The notes under the pieces: generated by a model
Database searches by the model: none
Seen by the model: the letters and a program-made list of their open reading frames with translations, nothing else
Told to the model about the DNA's origin: nothing
In this document: piece after piece, positions 9,420 to 18,123 of the stretch
How positions within the stretch are numbered: position 1 is the stretch's first letter
Layout of the letters: each line of letters starts with the position of its first letter
Translations under genes and position numbers: made by a program
Assembly: GCF_020687805.1 (NCBI RefSeq)
Contig: NZ_JAJEWQ010000004.1
Coordinates: 523,141 to 561,131 of the forward strand
DNA: 37,991 nt
Source of the DNA: Planctobacterium marinum
Lineage (GTDB): Bacteria; Pseudomonadota; Gammaproteobacteria; Enterobacterales; Alteromonadaceae
Direction: 5' to 3'

Positions 9420-11830
9420 TAGTGCTCCAACTCGTTGCGGTAACGTTCGATGATAGGCGTAGGCTGAATTACCCGCTTGACGATCGAAACATAAACTTCA
9501 TCACCCTGCTGATGGGACAATTGAATGCGGTGTGCACTGTTGCTGATATCCTCATCCAGCAACAGAGAAAAGGTTTGTCGACCGATTATGGTACGTTTCC
9601 CTGATAACTGATAACCGTTGTAGCGCTCAGTGGCATTTATCTGATATCGGCGTTTTAGCAGAGTATGCGCTGTGTTGATGTTCGGATTTCGACTGGCATC
9701 CTGTATTTCAATATCCAGTATCACCGGCTCCGGTGTGGTTTGATATAGTACAAAGGACAACATTTCCTGGGTAGATTGCTTGGTGTTGTTCAGTTGTACG
9801 GTGTCGCCACTTGTCACCAGCAAGGCCCTGCGTTGTTGCCATTGGCTGGCCTGTCGCGGTAATCCATTTCGCCACCATTGTACATCCGGGGCATCCAGCG
9901 CTATGGTGCCGGTTAAGCTGCCGCCCATAACGGATTCATCCACTAATCCCCATTGCCCGGCGATCCAGAAAGGGGGTTGCGGCACATCATTTTTGCGCCA
10001 GGTGATTTGCACTGGTCGGGCACTGTCGCGATTGAAAAACAGTCGCCCGGCAACGGGTTTGCTTAATTTTTCCGCTGATGCAAAGTGAGGAAAAGTCGTC
10101 AATGAAGCGAAATTTAATGCACTATTTTCTTCCAACGCAACGGGTTGTCCCGGGTAGGGGTTTTCAACCATGATGTCGCTGAGTGTCAGGGTACTAAAGT
10201 CATCGAGCAGTGTCTGATAGGTTTCATCGGGATCTACCTCTGGTCGTTCGTCCAGCAGACTGTCGTGATAATTTTTTAGCAGTCGGATGTTGCCCAGATT
10301 AACTTCCTGCTCCCAACTATCAGGACGCATGGCAAACCAGTCAGGGACACCTGCCGGATAATCAAACCAGTCTCTTTTTTCTTCCGGAAGAGTACGCATT
10401 GAAGGCATATTACTGAGCCGGGTGAACACCGAAACCAAAACTGGTTGGCTGCTGGACAGTTCCAGAAACTGTGCGGCTTTGCTCACCTGCAAATACAATT
10501 CTTGCTTTTGCCCCAGCCAGTTAAAAAATTCTTCATTGGCCAGCTGATTGTTTTTCTCCGGTACGAACTCCGGATGTATTGAATGCTGTTGTAACTGTTG
10601 TGAGTCGGTCAGCACACGCACGTCAACAAGGGCATTCGGGCCAGTGGACAGTGATTGTTCGGCAAAGGCACGAACCTGAACCTTGTATGGGGTCAGCTCA
10701 CTGTCACCCTGAGACAGTGAAAAGCGCAATGGTTTGCCCGGGGATAAAATAACGGTATTGGCAAAATGGTCGTGTTCCTGCACATAACCGGATTCAGCAA
10801 ATAACGCCAGAGACAGGGGAACCGAAGAGGTAAAGCTCACCAGTCCGGGTTTTAACGCAATGCGCTGTGAAAATTGCTTGCCGGTATAGGTGAAACTGCG
10901 TTTTTGTTCCAGACTGTCTTCCAGGTTAAACCAACTCATGTGTAGTTTAAAGGCACGGTCTGTAAACGCGTGTTCGCCTGCAATGCGATATTGTCCGGCA
11001 ACCTCTATTGGGAACGAAACCTGTTTGTAGGCATCCGCATGGTGTTCATACTGGCTCAGCAGGTGCTTTTTGGTGGCGATATCCGTCAGGGGCACCCGGT
11101 AAATTAATACAGACTGATAATCCTGATCCTCATCGCCACTGGGCACTAAGGGTTGCCAGCGATATTCTGCGAGATTGGCTTTCTCGGTATCGCTCAAAAA
11201 AGCAGTGTCAAATGGATAGTACTGCAACAGATTGTCTTTTTGTTTCACTGATAATCGTTGCCATAAATCTATCGGCTTAACGCGGCTGCTGCGCTGTACA
11301 TGCTGATAGGCACGCACTGCCACCTCTTTGATATTGTCGCTTTTCACAATTTGCGAAATGACCAACCGGGACGCACCTTCAGGCAGGGTGATATGCAGAT
11401 TTTCCATTGCCGCCAGGCGGGCGTTGGAATCATTTAAAAATGCCTCTGGTACCAGTTGTTGGTTTGCTTTTAGTTCCACTTTTCGGGTGGCCAGCGCATG
11501 GTGATGGAACTGGTTTTCAAACAGAATATTGCCACGACTGTCCAGTACCTGAACCTTCAGGTGATAGGGATAACGCGCGGTTTTATTGTCTGCGCCTGAC
11601 AGGATGGCCGCAGAGGAAATCCACAACTTTTGTGGTGACTGGGTAAGCCGGTAATCCAGGTGCGTATCCGGCGGTAAGATATAGCTTCTGGAGATATCCA
11701 GTTTTACACTGTCGGGAATGGGTTGCGATACCCGCTGTAATCCGCTGTCGGACAGCAGTGTTTGCACAATAACCCACAGCGCAGCGATGGCCATTGCCAG
11801 CATTATCAGGTGCTTTATCAGTCTCATCAT
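9419..11830 (-). CDS. Membrane-anchored periplasmic protein of unknown family in the PgsBC-like operon
   Basis: The protein has 803 residues. A single hydrophobic segment near the N-terminus (about 5-25, LIKHLIMLAMAIAALWVIVQ) is followed by about 775 polar residues, so it is most likely anchored in the inner membrane and faces the periplasm. The soluble part is rich in predicted beta structure (many short alternating strands, WRKNDV, LSFVLYQTT, VILDIEIQD) with no catalytic motif I recognise. I do not recognise the family. Its size, topology and position between the PgsC-type membrane protein and the barrel protein suggest a periplasmic bridge, like the adaptor parts of polysaccharide synthase-export systems; this is inference. 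The first ATG (11830) overlaps the stop of the upstream gene by 4 bases (ATGA); a second ATG follows at once. Confidence 0.7.
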   Translation of the reverse strand: MMRLIKHLIMLAMAIAALWVIVQTLLSDSGLQRVSQPIPDSVKLDISRSYILPPDTHLDYRLTQSPQKLWISSAAILSGADNKTARYPYHLKVQVLDSRGNILFENQFHHHALATRKVELKANQQLVPEAFLNDSNARLAAMENLHITLPEGASRLVISQIVKSDNIKEVAVRAYQHVQRSSRVKPIDLWQRLSVKQKDNLLQYYPFDTAFLSDTEKANLAEYRWQPLVPSGDEDQDYQSVLIYRVPLTDIATKKHLLSQYEHHADAYKQVSFPIEVAGQYRIAGEHAFTDRAFKLHMSWFNLEDSLEQKRSFTYTGKQFSQRIALKPGLVSFTSSVPLSLALFAESGYVQEHDHFANTVILSPGKPLRFSLSQGDSELTPYKVQVRAFAEQSLSTGPNALVDVRVLTDSQQLQQHSIHPEFVPEKNNQLANEEFFNWLGQKQELYLQVSKAAQFLELSSSQPVLVSVFTRLSNMPSMRTLPEEKRDWFDYPAGVPDWFAMRPDSWEQEVNLGNIRLLKNYHDSLLDERPEVDPDETYQTLLDDFSTLTLSDIMVENPYPGQPVALEENSALNFASLTTFPHFASAEKLSKPVAGRLFFNRDSARPVQITWRKNDVPQPPFWIAGQWGLVDESVMGGSLTGTIALDAPDVQWWRNGLPRQASQWQQRRALLVTSGDTVQLNNTKQSTQEMLSFVLYQTTPEPVILDIEIQDASRNPNINTAHTLLKRRYQINATERYNGYQLSGKRTIIGRQTFSLLLDEDISNSAHRIQLSHQQGDEVYVSIVKRVIQPTPIIERYRNELEH

Positions 11831-14800
11831 TGCGGCTGTACCTCACCGGGTGTCAACCACAGATAGCGGGATTCAACAAAACGGCTTAACGCATCGGGGG
11901 ATGAGGAGGCCAGTGTTTTTTGATTCAGGCTATTGAGGTTGATGGCGGAAATAATGTTCTCTTCGCTGTCCAGAATTAAAATAAATTGCTGCAAGGTGGA
12001 ACTGTCTAACAGGTATCCCAGGCGGGCGTTGTGCAACTGTTCAAAGGCGTCATAGAAACTGTGAATATTGCGGGATTTGGCATAGCTGAGTAGCGCCGGG
12101 TGAATACCCTGATTGTAGGTGTCGGGATTCGGGTTGATACCAAAACTGCGGATATCCCGTCTGAACACCGGTAGACCCAGTAATCTCGCGTGTTGTTCTT
12201 CTATTTTAATGGCTTCGGTCGCCTTAAAGCTGTCTCTGATCAGTGGGCTCAACCAGATGGTGACATACTGATCTAACGCCAAGTAATTGAGGTAGTCGAT
12301 TTGCTGACTGGTGCTTTGGTAATAGGGTGAGGTGATAAAGTCGCCATTGACGAAACGATAGCTCAGCCCCAGATCCTGCAGTTCCTGTAACAAGAATTGA
12401 GTTTGTTGGCCCGGACTATATTGGTTGATATTGCGCCACAGGCTGAGCATTGCCATTTCCTGAGGAAACGGCCGGGATTCCTGAAAGGAAAAACTGCGCA
12501 ATAACACCGGCGTGGGCGCCTGATGTTCAAATTCTTTGGTAATGGCCATAAACATTGTGTGATACAAAGTGTGCCGGTTCCCGGCCAGGGCCACGTTGCT
12601 GCTGCCGTCCGGGTTTGCCCAGGGGTGAGTCCCGGAGAGTAGTAAAAAACGATTTTGTAATTTGTTAAACAGGGCGGCACCAAACTCAAAACTGGTGCGA
12701 TCGTAAAAGGGATTGGGCACCTGTACCAGATAATTGGTTTGTGCTGTCAGATTGATAACTAACGTAGCCCAGTTTTTTCTTTGATTGGATTCTGCCCACA
12801 GGGGTTGCTCTTCTACAATTAAAAACTCTTTGCCGGTCAGTGGTTGTTGCAGTACCCGAAATTCGTAACCGACACTGGCGGCCTGCCAGTTGAGTCGTTG
12901 TAATTCATCACGGCTTTGCTGCGTCCAGCCTTGCTGATTGAATTGTTTCAACCAGGACATTAAAGGCAAAAGTATGTCCTGGTGCCAGAATAGCAGTTCG
13001 TTTTCCGTCGGGATCTGAAAGGCATTACTGCCTTTTTTAGCGATGTATTCTTTGCGTTCCAGTAACCAGGAGATGAGATAACCTTCCACGTTATTCACCT
13101 GGTTTTCCCGCGCATCGGTTTGGTACACTTCAATACGGGCCAGGGCACTGCGCATTTCCCGGTTGTTCAGGGTTAATTGCGCAATGCCAAACTGATCATG
13201 TTGCCATTGTGGTGACGCCTTGTTGTCCAGCCAGGTTATTTCCAGCTCTGAGACAACGCTGTTTAGCAATGCCAGTGGTATATCCTGGGGTAGTGAGCGC
13301 AGCACCTGCAGGCTATTTTGTGCCTCGCTGCTCGCCCGGTTGAGTTGTTTGCGTTTTTCTGTGAGTTTCAGATCGCCGCGGATTTGCAGCACATTGTGTT
13401 GGCTGAATGCTTCATGTGCAGCCTGGAAAAACCCCTCTTGCAGACCGGAATCAAACACATATTCCCCGGAACTTTGCAATTGGTAGGACAGGTCGATAAA
13501 CAATGCCCGGCTTTGCAGCTTTTCGAACAATGCCAGGCCCAGGGTAGCGGAACCCAAATCGGCTCTGGCCTGAGTGACTTCAACCACCAGTTGAGATTCC
13601 GGTTTAAGTCTAATGGCGTAAAACCCAATCCCCTCTTTGTGCAGCAGCAGTACCTTGCTTTCAAGTACCCAGAGTTCAGCATCAATCTGATTAGCCAAAT
13701 CTTCCAATTGTTTTAGCTGGTCATCCAGTTGCACTGGCGACAGTGTGGCGCTTAGCTGCATTAATACGTTAAATGCCTGAACCTGTTCAGTACCAGGATC
13801 GGTTGGGCGCACAGTGGAGAAAAAGGACACTGGCCTGATTTCAGCGTAAACATCCCGCACCTGTTGTTGACTGTATTTCAGGTGGCGACGCTGTTCTGCA
13901 TCCGGGGGCAGGGCGGCGTCATTGCTCCACAAGGTCAGAGCAAAGCCGATAATCGTCGCCAGGGCAATACCCACAAATGAAATGAAAAGCGTGCTGACCG
14001 CCATTTTTACTGCGATTTTTTTCTGATAGATTTTAATGGCAAGCAAGGTAGATACTATGTAGCCAAAGCCAAAATAATCGGAAATTTTGGCCGTAGGCAA
14101 CAGTTCTATTAAGGCAAATCCCAGCAGTATTTTGTAGAAAAATCCGATGTTGAAAAACAACAGTAGCAGACGCCCGCCTTCGAATGTAATGCCCCGCAAC
14201 AAAGGTGTGCGCAAGGCCAATAACCCCAACAACAAAATGACACCCGCTTCAACAAAGGTAAACAGTAATTTTTCGGGTTGATACCACTGCAAAGCCAGGA
14301 GGGCCGGAATAAGAATACCGTTGAACTCCCAACCAAATTGCAGGTTCATACGGGACGCAATAAAGGCGGTGGTTAACAGGATGATGTAGGCTTTTGGACT
14401 GGACAATAATGAGGTGGCCAGATCTTCATACATATAATTCAGGCCACCGATATTGAAATTCGTTAACGGAATTAGCAGCCATTGAATAATCAGGAAGGTC
14501 AGGCCCAGATACAGAAACAGGGATTTGCTGCCCTTGACGATACCGCCCATCCACATTTGATTGGCAATCAGTGCGACGATGATCAACCCAAAGCTTTGCA
14601 GGTTATTGCGGAGATCGTATTCACCAAACCAGTCTCCGGTGAACTCGATGGCCAGTGGAATGGCGAAAAAATCCAGACAAATTCGCACTAAAACCGATAA
14701 TAAAATCAGTGCGAAAAAGCGATCCCGGCCAAACATCTCTGAGTAGCCAAAGCGGACCATGAGCTTATTTGCCAGCAGCCAGGCGAGGCCGTAAGTGATA

Positions 14801-15006
14801 TAGGCCTCAACCAGTACCACCATGGCACTGGCAGGTTTAACAAAAAACAAAGGTACCAAGTAACCCGGCACCACCAACCCTGCCAATGTGGTGCCGAAAC
14901 GGGCATTGAGAAAAACCACCACACAAACACCCACCCACACCGTGGTAATCACAGAGCTTTGCAGCGCACCGGGCGGGAACAGGGTTAGTTGCAGAAAATC
15001 AGGCAT
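11827..15006 (-). CDS. Tandem PgsC/CapC membrane protein with long soluble C-terminal tail
   Basis: The protein has 1059 residues; ordinary PgsC/CapC has about 150. Residues 39-180 carry the PgsC signature (TTLAGLVVPGYLVPLF, then a multi-helix stretch, then FGLIIVALIANQMW). Residues 225-360 repeat the pattern (FNGILIPALLALQW, FVEAGVILLL, FGFGYIVSTLLAIKIY), so the membrane part is a diverged duplication with roughly ten or more helices. The tail from about 361 to 1059 is soluble and holds two copies of a module (about 456-600 and 747-925) related to the 262-residue secreted protein of this operon. PgsC is the membrane partner of the PgsB ligase in poly-gamma-glutamate synthesis. The PgsC call is strong. 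The side of the membrane on which the tail lies is unknown. It overlaps the receiver gene upstream by 8 bases. Confidence 0.82.
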   Translation of the reverse strand: MPDFLQLTLFPPGALQSSVITTVWVGVCVVVFLNARFGTTLAGLVVPGYLVPLFFVKPASAMVVLVEAYITYGLAWLLANKLMVRFGYSEMFGRDRFFALILLSVLVRICLDFFAIPLAIEFTGDWFGEYDLRNNLQSFGLIIVALIANQMWMGGIVKGSKSLFLYLGLTFLIIQWLLIPLTNFNIGGLNYMYEDLATSLLSSPKAYIILLTTAFIASRMNLQFGWEFNGILIPALLALQWYQPEKLLFTFVEAGVILLLGLLALRTPLLRGITFEGGRLLLLFFNIGFFYKILLGFALIELLPTAKISDYFGFGYIVSTLLAIKIYQKKIAVKMAVSTLFISFVGIALATIIGFALTLWSNDAALPPDAEQRRHLKYSQQQVRDVYAEIRPVSFFSTVRPTDPGTEQVQAFNVLMQLSATLSPVQLDDQLKQLEDLANQIDAELWVLESKVLLLHKEGIGFYAIRLKPESQLVVEVTQARADLGSATLGLALFEKLQSRALFIDLSYQLQSSGEYVFDSGLQEGFFQAAHEAFSQHNVLQIRGDLKLTEKRKQLNRASSEAQNSLQVLRSLPQDIPLALLNSVVSELEITWLDNKASPQWQHDQFGIAQLTLNNREMRSALARIEVYQTDARENQVNNVEGYLISWLLERKEYIAKKGSNAFQIPTENELLFWHQDILLPLMSWLKQFNQQGWTQQSRDELQRLNWQAASVGYEFRVLQQPLTGKEFLIVEEQPLWAESNQRKNWATLVINLTAQTNYLVQVPNPFYDRTSFEFGAALFNKLQNRFLLLSGTHPWANPDGSSNVALAGNRHTLYHTMFMAITKEFEHQAPTPVLLRSFSFQESRPFPQEMAMLSLWRNINQYSPGQQTQFLLQELQDLGLSYRFVNGDFITSPYYQSTSQQIDYLNYLALDQYVTIWLSPLIRDSFKATEAIKIEEQHARLLGLPVFRRDIRSFGINPNPDTYNQGIHPALLSYAKSRNIHSFYDAFEQLHNARLGYLLDSSTLQQFILILDSEENIISAINLNSLNQKTLASSSPDALSRFVESRYLWLTPGEVQPQ

Positions 15007-15370
15007 TTAACAGCACTTGTGCGTCAAGCAGTTGTTCCGGTGTCAGCGGCTTTTCCAACACTTCGCGAACAAAAGGATAGGCGCGAATTTTTGCCAGCTC
15101 CTGGGCATCGTTGATACCGGAAATGACGATGGTCGGGATTGCCAGACCCGCTTCCTGCATCCATTCCAGCAGGCCCGCGCCGTCCAGGTTTGGCATCACC
15201 AGGTCAGTGACCATGTAATCAAAAGACTGACTTTCCAACAGGCGCTTTGCCATCAGCCCGTCGTTTGAGACCACCACCGTGAGCCCCAGATCGCTGAGCC
15301 ACATCTGCGTCATCATGGCTAACATAGGTTGGTCTTCAACCAGTAATACCGTTTTGTTGTTATCAGTCAT
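14999..15370 (-). CDS. Single-domain response regulator (receiver only)
   Basis: This 123-residue protein is a bare CheY-like receiver with no output domain. The acidic pair is E12/D13, the phospho-acceptor is D56 in VTDLVMPNLDG, the conserved serine is S84 in IVISG, and the lysine is K107 in EKPLTPEQ, so all phosphorylation residues are present. It overlaps the kinase-like gene upstream and the tandem-PgsC gene downstream by 8 bases each, so the three are translationally coupled. With no DNA-binding domain it probably acts through protein contacts. Control of the synthase itself is a reasonable inference from its position. Confidence 0.93.
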   Translation of the reverse strand: MTDNNKTVLLVEDQPMLAMMTQMWLSDLGLTVVVSNDGLMAKRLLESQSFDYMVTDLVMPNLDGAGLLEWMQEAGLAIPTIVISGINDAQELAKIRAYPFVREVLEKPLTPEQLLDAQVLLNA

Positions 15371-18032
15371 TCAGGTTAATTCCTTCAATCAGGATAGAAA
15401 GCCGATAGCCTCTGCCAACACGGGATTTTAACCGGCAATCAATGCCCGCATCTTTGGCTGATTTCAGCGCCATTAATAATTCTGACAGCAGGGTTTGTTC
15501 GCCAATGATGGCATTTTGTTGGTACATTTTTTCCAGTTGTTCATTGGGTAAACCATAACCGTCGCTTTCAATTTTCAGATACAAAATGTCAGCATCATTT
15601 TTAACCAGCTGTTTGCCGATGATGCGGATTTTCTTTGGTGCGATCGCATCATCCGCCAACAGCCTGAATCCTTGTATCAGCAAATGTTCAAAGTTTTCCG
15701 GAGAGCCCAGCCCCATGGTGGCAAATGCGGGGAGGCGGTTGACGAATGTCACATCTCGCCAGATGCTGCTGTTTTGCTGTGGTGACTGGCAATGGGCGAT
15801 CTGTCGTTCCAGAATATCCAACGGATTAAATGGGATAGCGTGGCTGTCTTTCTTAGCTGACATGCGGCTCATAAAGTAATGCGTACGTCGGGTCAGGTCC
15901 GCGGCGGTTTTTAATTCGATGTTCATAAAGGTGGCTATTTCATTCACCAGCGGCATATTGGCTTTTCGTTCAATTTGCAACAGCCCCATTTGCAGAGTCG
16001 ACAGGTGATTTTTAATGTGCACCATATAGTGATCATGCAGGCCGCGCTCAACGTCCAGGTATGCCTGAACTTCTTTCAGATCCAGGATTTCTACCATCAG
16101 TCCATTCAGATTCAAATGTAAATCCGCTTGCATTAAGGAGCTGCTGTCAAACTGACAGGACGAGACGACAACGACATATTTGCCTTCGCCTATCGTAGTG
16201 AAATAGCGGGTTCTTTTGCGCGTTTGCTCCAGCGTAGTTTGGCGGATCAGGTTTTTAACACTGTCGTCACTGATGGGCAGCAGGGTTTTGAGAAATTCAT
16301 AGGCGTTGCAATTCTCCGGTTTTAACTGGTGTTCTTCAGCCAGTTTTAGCATTGCACTGTTTTCTAGCGTGATGCGGCCAAAAATATCAAAAACCATCAG
16401 CGGTGTTGCCAGGTTGGCCTGTAAACCGCGCTGATATTCCAGTTGCTCAAATAAGTAAGACGTACCTTTGGCGATAAAGTTAATACTTTGGTTTTCACTG
16501 TTGCTGAATCGGCGACGGCTTATCAGTCCGGTTTGCCTGCTGGATTTAGCTTGTTGTTGCAGATTGAGCAGTGTGCTGATGTGGATGGCAAACTGATTCA
16601 CCTGTTCCAGCAATATTTTCAGCCGGTCATTGTCCTGTTCAAAAGTGGTGAGCGCCCAAAAGCCTAAAATATGGGTGCCCTTGTAAAACGGCACCAGAAT
16701 TTCCTGCTCATCCGCCTGTTTTTGTTTGAAAAACGGACGGTCAATGACGATGGCCTGTTTGTCTTTGACTGCCTGTTCATAGGGCTCGCGGCGTATATCT
16801 CTGCGCATTTCATTGATTGCAGCCAGGTTGCAATTGATGGCAGAGATCTCTGTTAATCTGAAGTCTCCTTTTTGCAATTCTAAAAAAATGCAACGATGTA
16901 ATTGCAGGTTCTGGGATACCATGTTGGCTATGTTGTGCCAAAACGCCGCGCTTGTATCTTCGCCGGATGCGGCCAATCGGAATTCATTTTTCACCTGTTC
17001 CTGTAAGCTATTGAGGGCACTCTGTCGATAACGTCTGAGTCGCCACTCCAGGGCAAACAGCAGGATAAGGCACGAATTTAGAAGCTCCATGACAGGTGCA
17101 ATCAATCCACTTAGCTGAGCTATTGGTATACTGATGCCTGGCAGTAACAAACAATACAATACCGTAGTGCTGCGTTTCAGATGAGTTGGGCTGGCAAGAT
17201 AAACTAGCGCCATTAACAGTATGACGACGGCAATCAACACCAGACGGTCACGGATAGTCAGTTCTGTTTTGTACAGTTGGTTTTCGTAGGCATGTAAAGC
17301 GGCAGCCTGATACTGCACCGGATGCCAGCCAAGGGATGAGTTGTTGTAGGGCACCCAAATGGTTGCATCCATCAGATTAAAATCAGCTATATAATAGACG
17401 TCTTTGCCTGCCAGCATACGGTCCAGCAGTTCGGGTTGCGCAAACAGTTCAGGAGTGACAATGGCAGAGTTTAAGGCTACCCTGGCAAAATCTATCAACA
17501 GATCTTCGGTTGCATCTGAAAACGCCGGATAAAGCGCCGCCGTGGGGGAGTTAAACTGGTTTATTCTGCGGGGAATAGTGATGGCTGTGCCGTTGGTTTG
17601 ATACGGAGATATAAGGTAGCCTGCACTGGGTGTCCAGTCACTGTTTTGCACATATATGCGTTGTCCGTCTGTGGAAAAACTGCGTTGCGGGATCTTAACC
17701 GAATAGACTTTGGGATGTTCCAGTAAACGTGCACTGGATTCCGCCAATGGACTATCTGGCAGCAACCAAAATATTCTCGATGCCGGACTATTTATCAATT
17801 GCTTGAGTTGCTGCTCTGGTGCGTCGTCGTCGCCGGGCTGAACGGACATGGTCGGTGAATCAGTGGCGATCACAAACGAAGCAGTCAGGTTGTCATCCGG
17901 TGAGAACCATATCGTCTGAAAGGCCAGGTTAGCAGCGCGGTTCAGATTGTGGTATTCCAACACGAAAAAACTGGTAAAAACCAGTGTAATCGTAAATAAA
18001 AACGGAATTATCGAGCGCCTGTTAAAATCCAA
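15363..18032 (-). CDS. Membrane CHASE2-GAF-PAS histidine-kinase-like sensor with degenerate core
   Basis: The protein has 889 residues. A membrane segment lies at about 8-25, a periplasmic CHASE2-like sensor at about 30-255, a cluster of membrane segments at about 264-330, a GAF-like region at about 365-490, and a PAS-like region at about 540-655. A four-helix dimerisation-like region at about 660-725 carries VHIKNHL (H672, H676), which recalls HisKA_2 kinases, but the spacing differs. The ATPase-like end (about 770-885) keeps an IESDGYGLP motif (similar to DxGxG) and GRGYRLSI but lacks a clear N-box. It may be a weak kinase, a phosphatase or a pseudo-kinase. It starts with TTG at 18032, the only reasonable start: a TGA lies 9 codons upstream in frame and GAGG sits about 9 bases before. 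It is the first gene of the operon and overlaps the receiver gene. Confidence 0.8.
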   Translation of the reverse strand: MDFNRRSIIPFLFTITLVFTSFFVLEYHNLNRAANLAFQTIWFSPDDNLTASFVIATDSPTMSVQPGDDDAPEQQLKQLINSPASRIFWLLPDSPLAESSARLLEHPKVYSVKIPQRSFSTDGQRIYVQNSDWTPSAGYLISPYQTNGTAITIPRRINQFNSPTAALYPAFSDATEDLLIDFARVALNSAIVTPELFAQPELLDRMLAGKDVYYIADFNLMDATIWVPYNNSSLGWHPVQYQAAALHAYENQLYKTELTIRDRLVLIAVVILLMALVYLASPTHLKRSTTVLYCLLLPGISIPIAQLSGLIAPVMELLNSCLILLFALEWRLRRYRQSALNSLQEQVKNEFRLAASGEDTSAAFWHNIANMVSQNLQLHRCIFLELQKGDFRLTEISAINCNLAAINEMRRDIRREPYEQAVKDKQAIVIDRPFFKQKQADEQEILVPFYKGTHILGFWALTTFEQDNDRLKILLEQVNQFAIHISTLLNLQQQAKSSRQTGLISRRRFSNSENQSINFIAKGTSYLFEQLEYQRGLQANLATPLMVFDIFGRITLENSAMLKLAEEHQLKPENCNAYEFLKTLLPISDDSVKNLIRQTTLEQTRKRTRYFTTIGEGKYVVVVSSCQFDSSSLMQADLHLNLNGLMVEILDLKEVQAYLDVERGLHDHYMVHIKNHLSTLQMGLLQIERKANMPLVNEIATFMNIELKTAADLTRRTHYFMSRMSAKKDSHAIPFNPLDILERQIAHCQSPQQNSSIWRDVTFVNRLPAFATMGLGSPENFEHLLIQGFRLLADDAIAPKKIRIIGKQLVKNDADILYLKIESDGYGLPNEQLEKMYQQNAIIGEQTLLSELLMALKSAKDAGIDCRLKSRVGRGYRLSILIEGINLND

Positions 18033-18084
18033 TCCGGTGTCCTCGTACTTTAGTCATTACTCAATTTCCTGAGTCGCTGTTTTC

Positions 18085-18112
18085 ATTATCGTCGAGTATT
18101 TCAGGTAGTAAA
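18085..18112 (-). promoter_or_regulatory. Candidate sigma-70 promoter for the PgsBC-like operon
   Basis: On the minus strand TTTACT (18112-18107) and GATAAT (18090-18085) are separated by 16 bases. The -10 matches the consensus at 5 of 6 positions and the -35 at 4 of 6. Transcription would start near 18078, leaving a leader of about 45 bases before the TTG start at 18032. Read by eye only. Confidence 0.4.
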
Positions 18113-18123
18113 ATTTTTCTCAG

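Noticed and set aside
11827-15006. Possible member of the 7TM/inactive-transglutaminase group found beside RimK-like ligases
   Set aside because: The AGLVVPGYL and LIANQ motifs fit PgsC, and the partner is a PgsB-type ligase, not an ATP-grasp enzyme.
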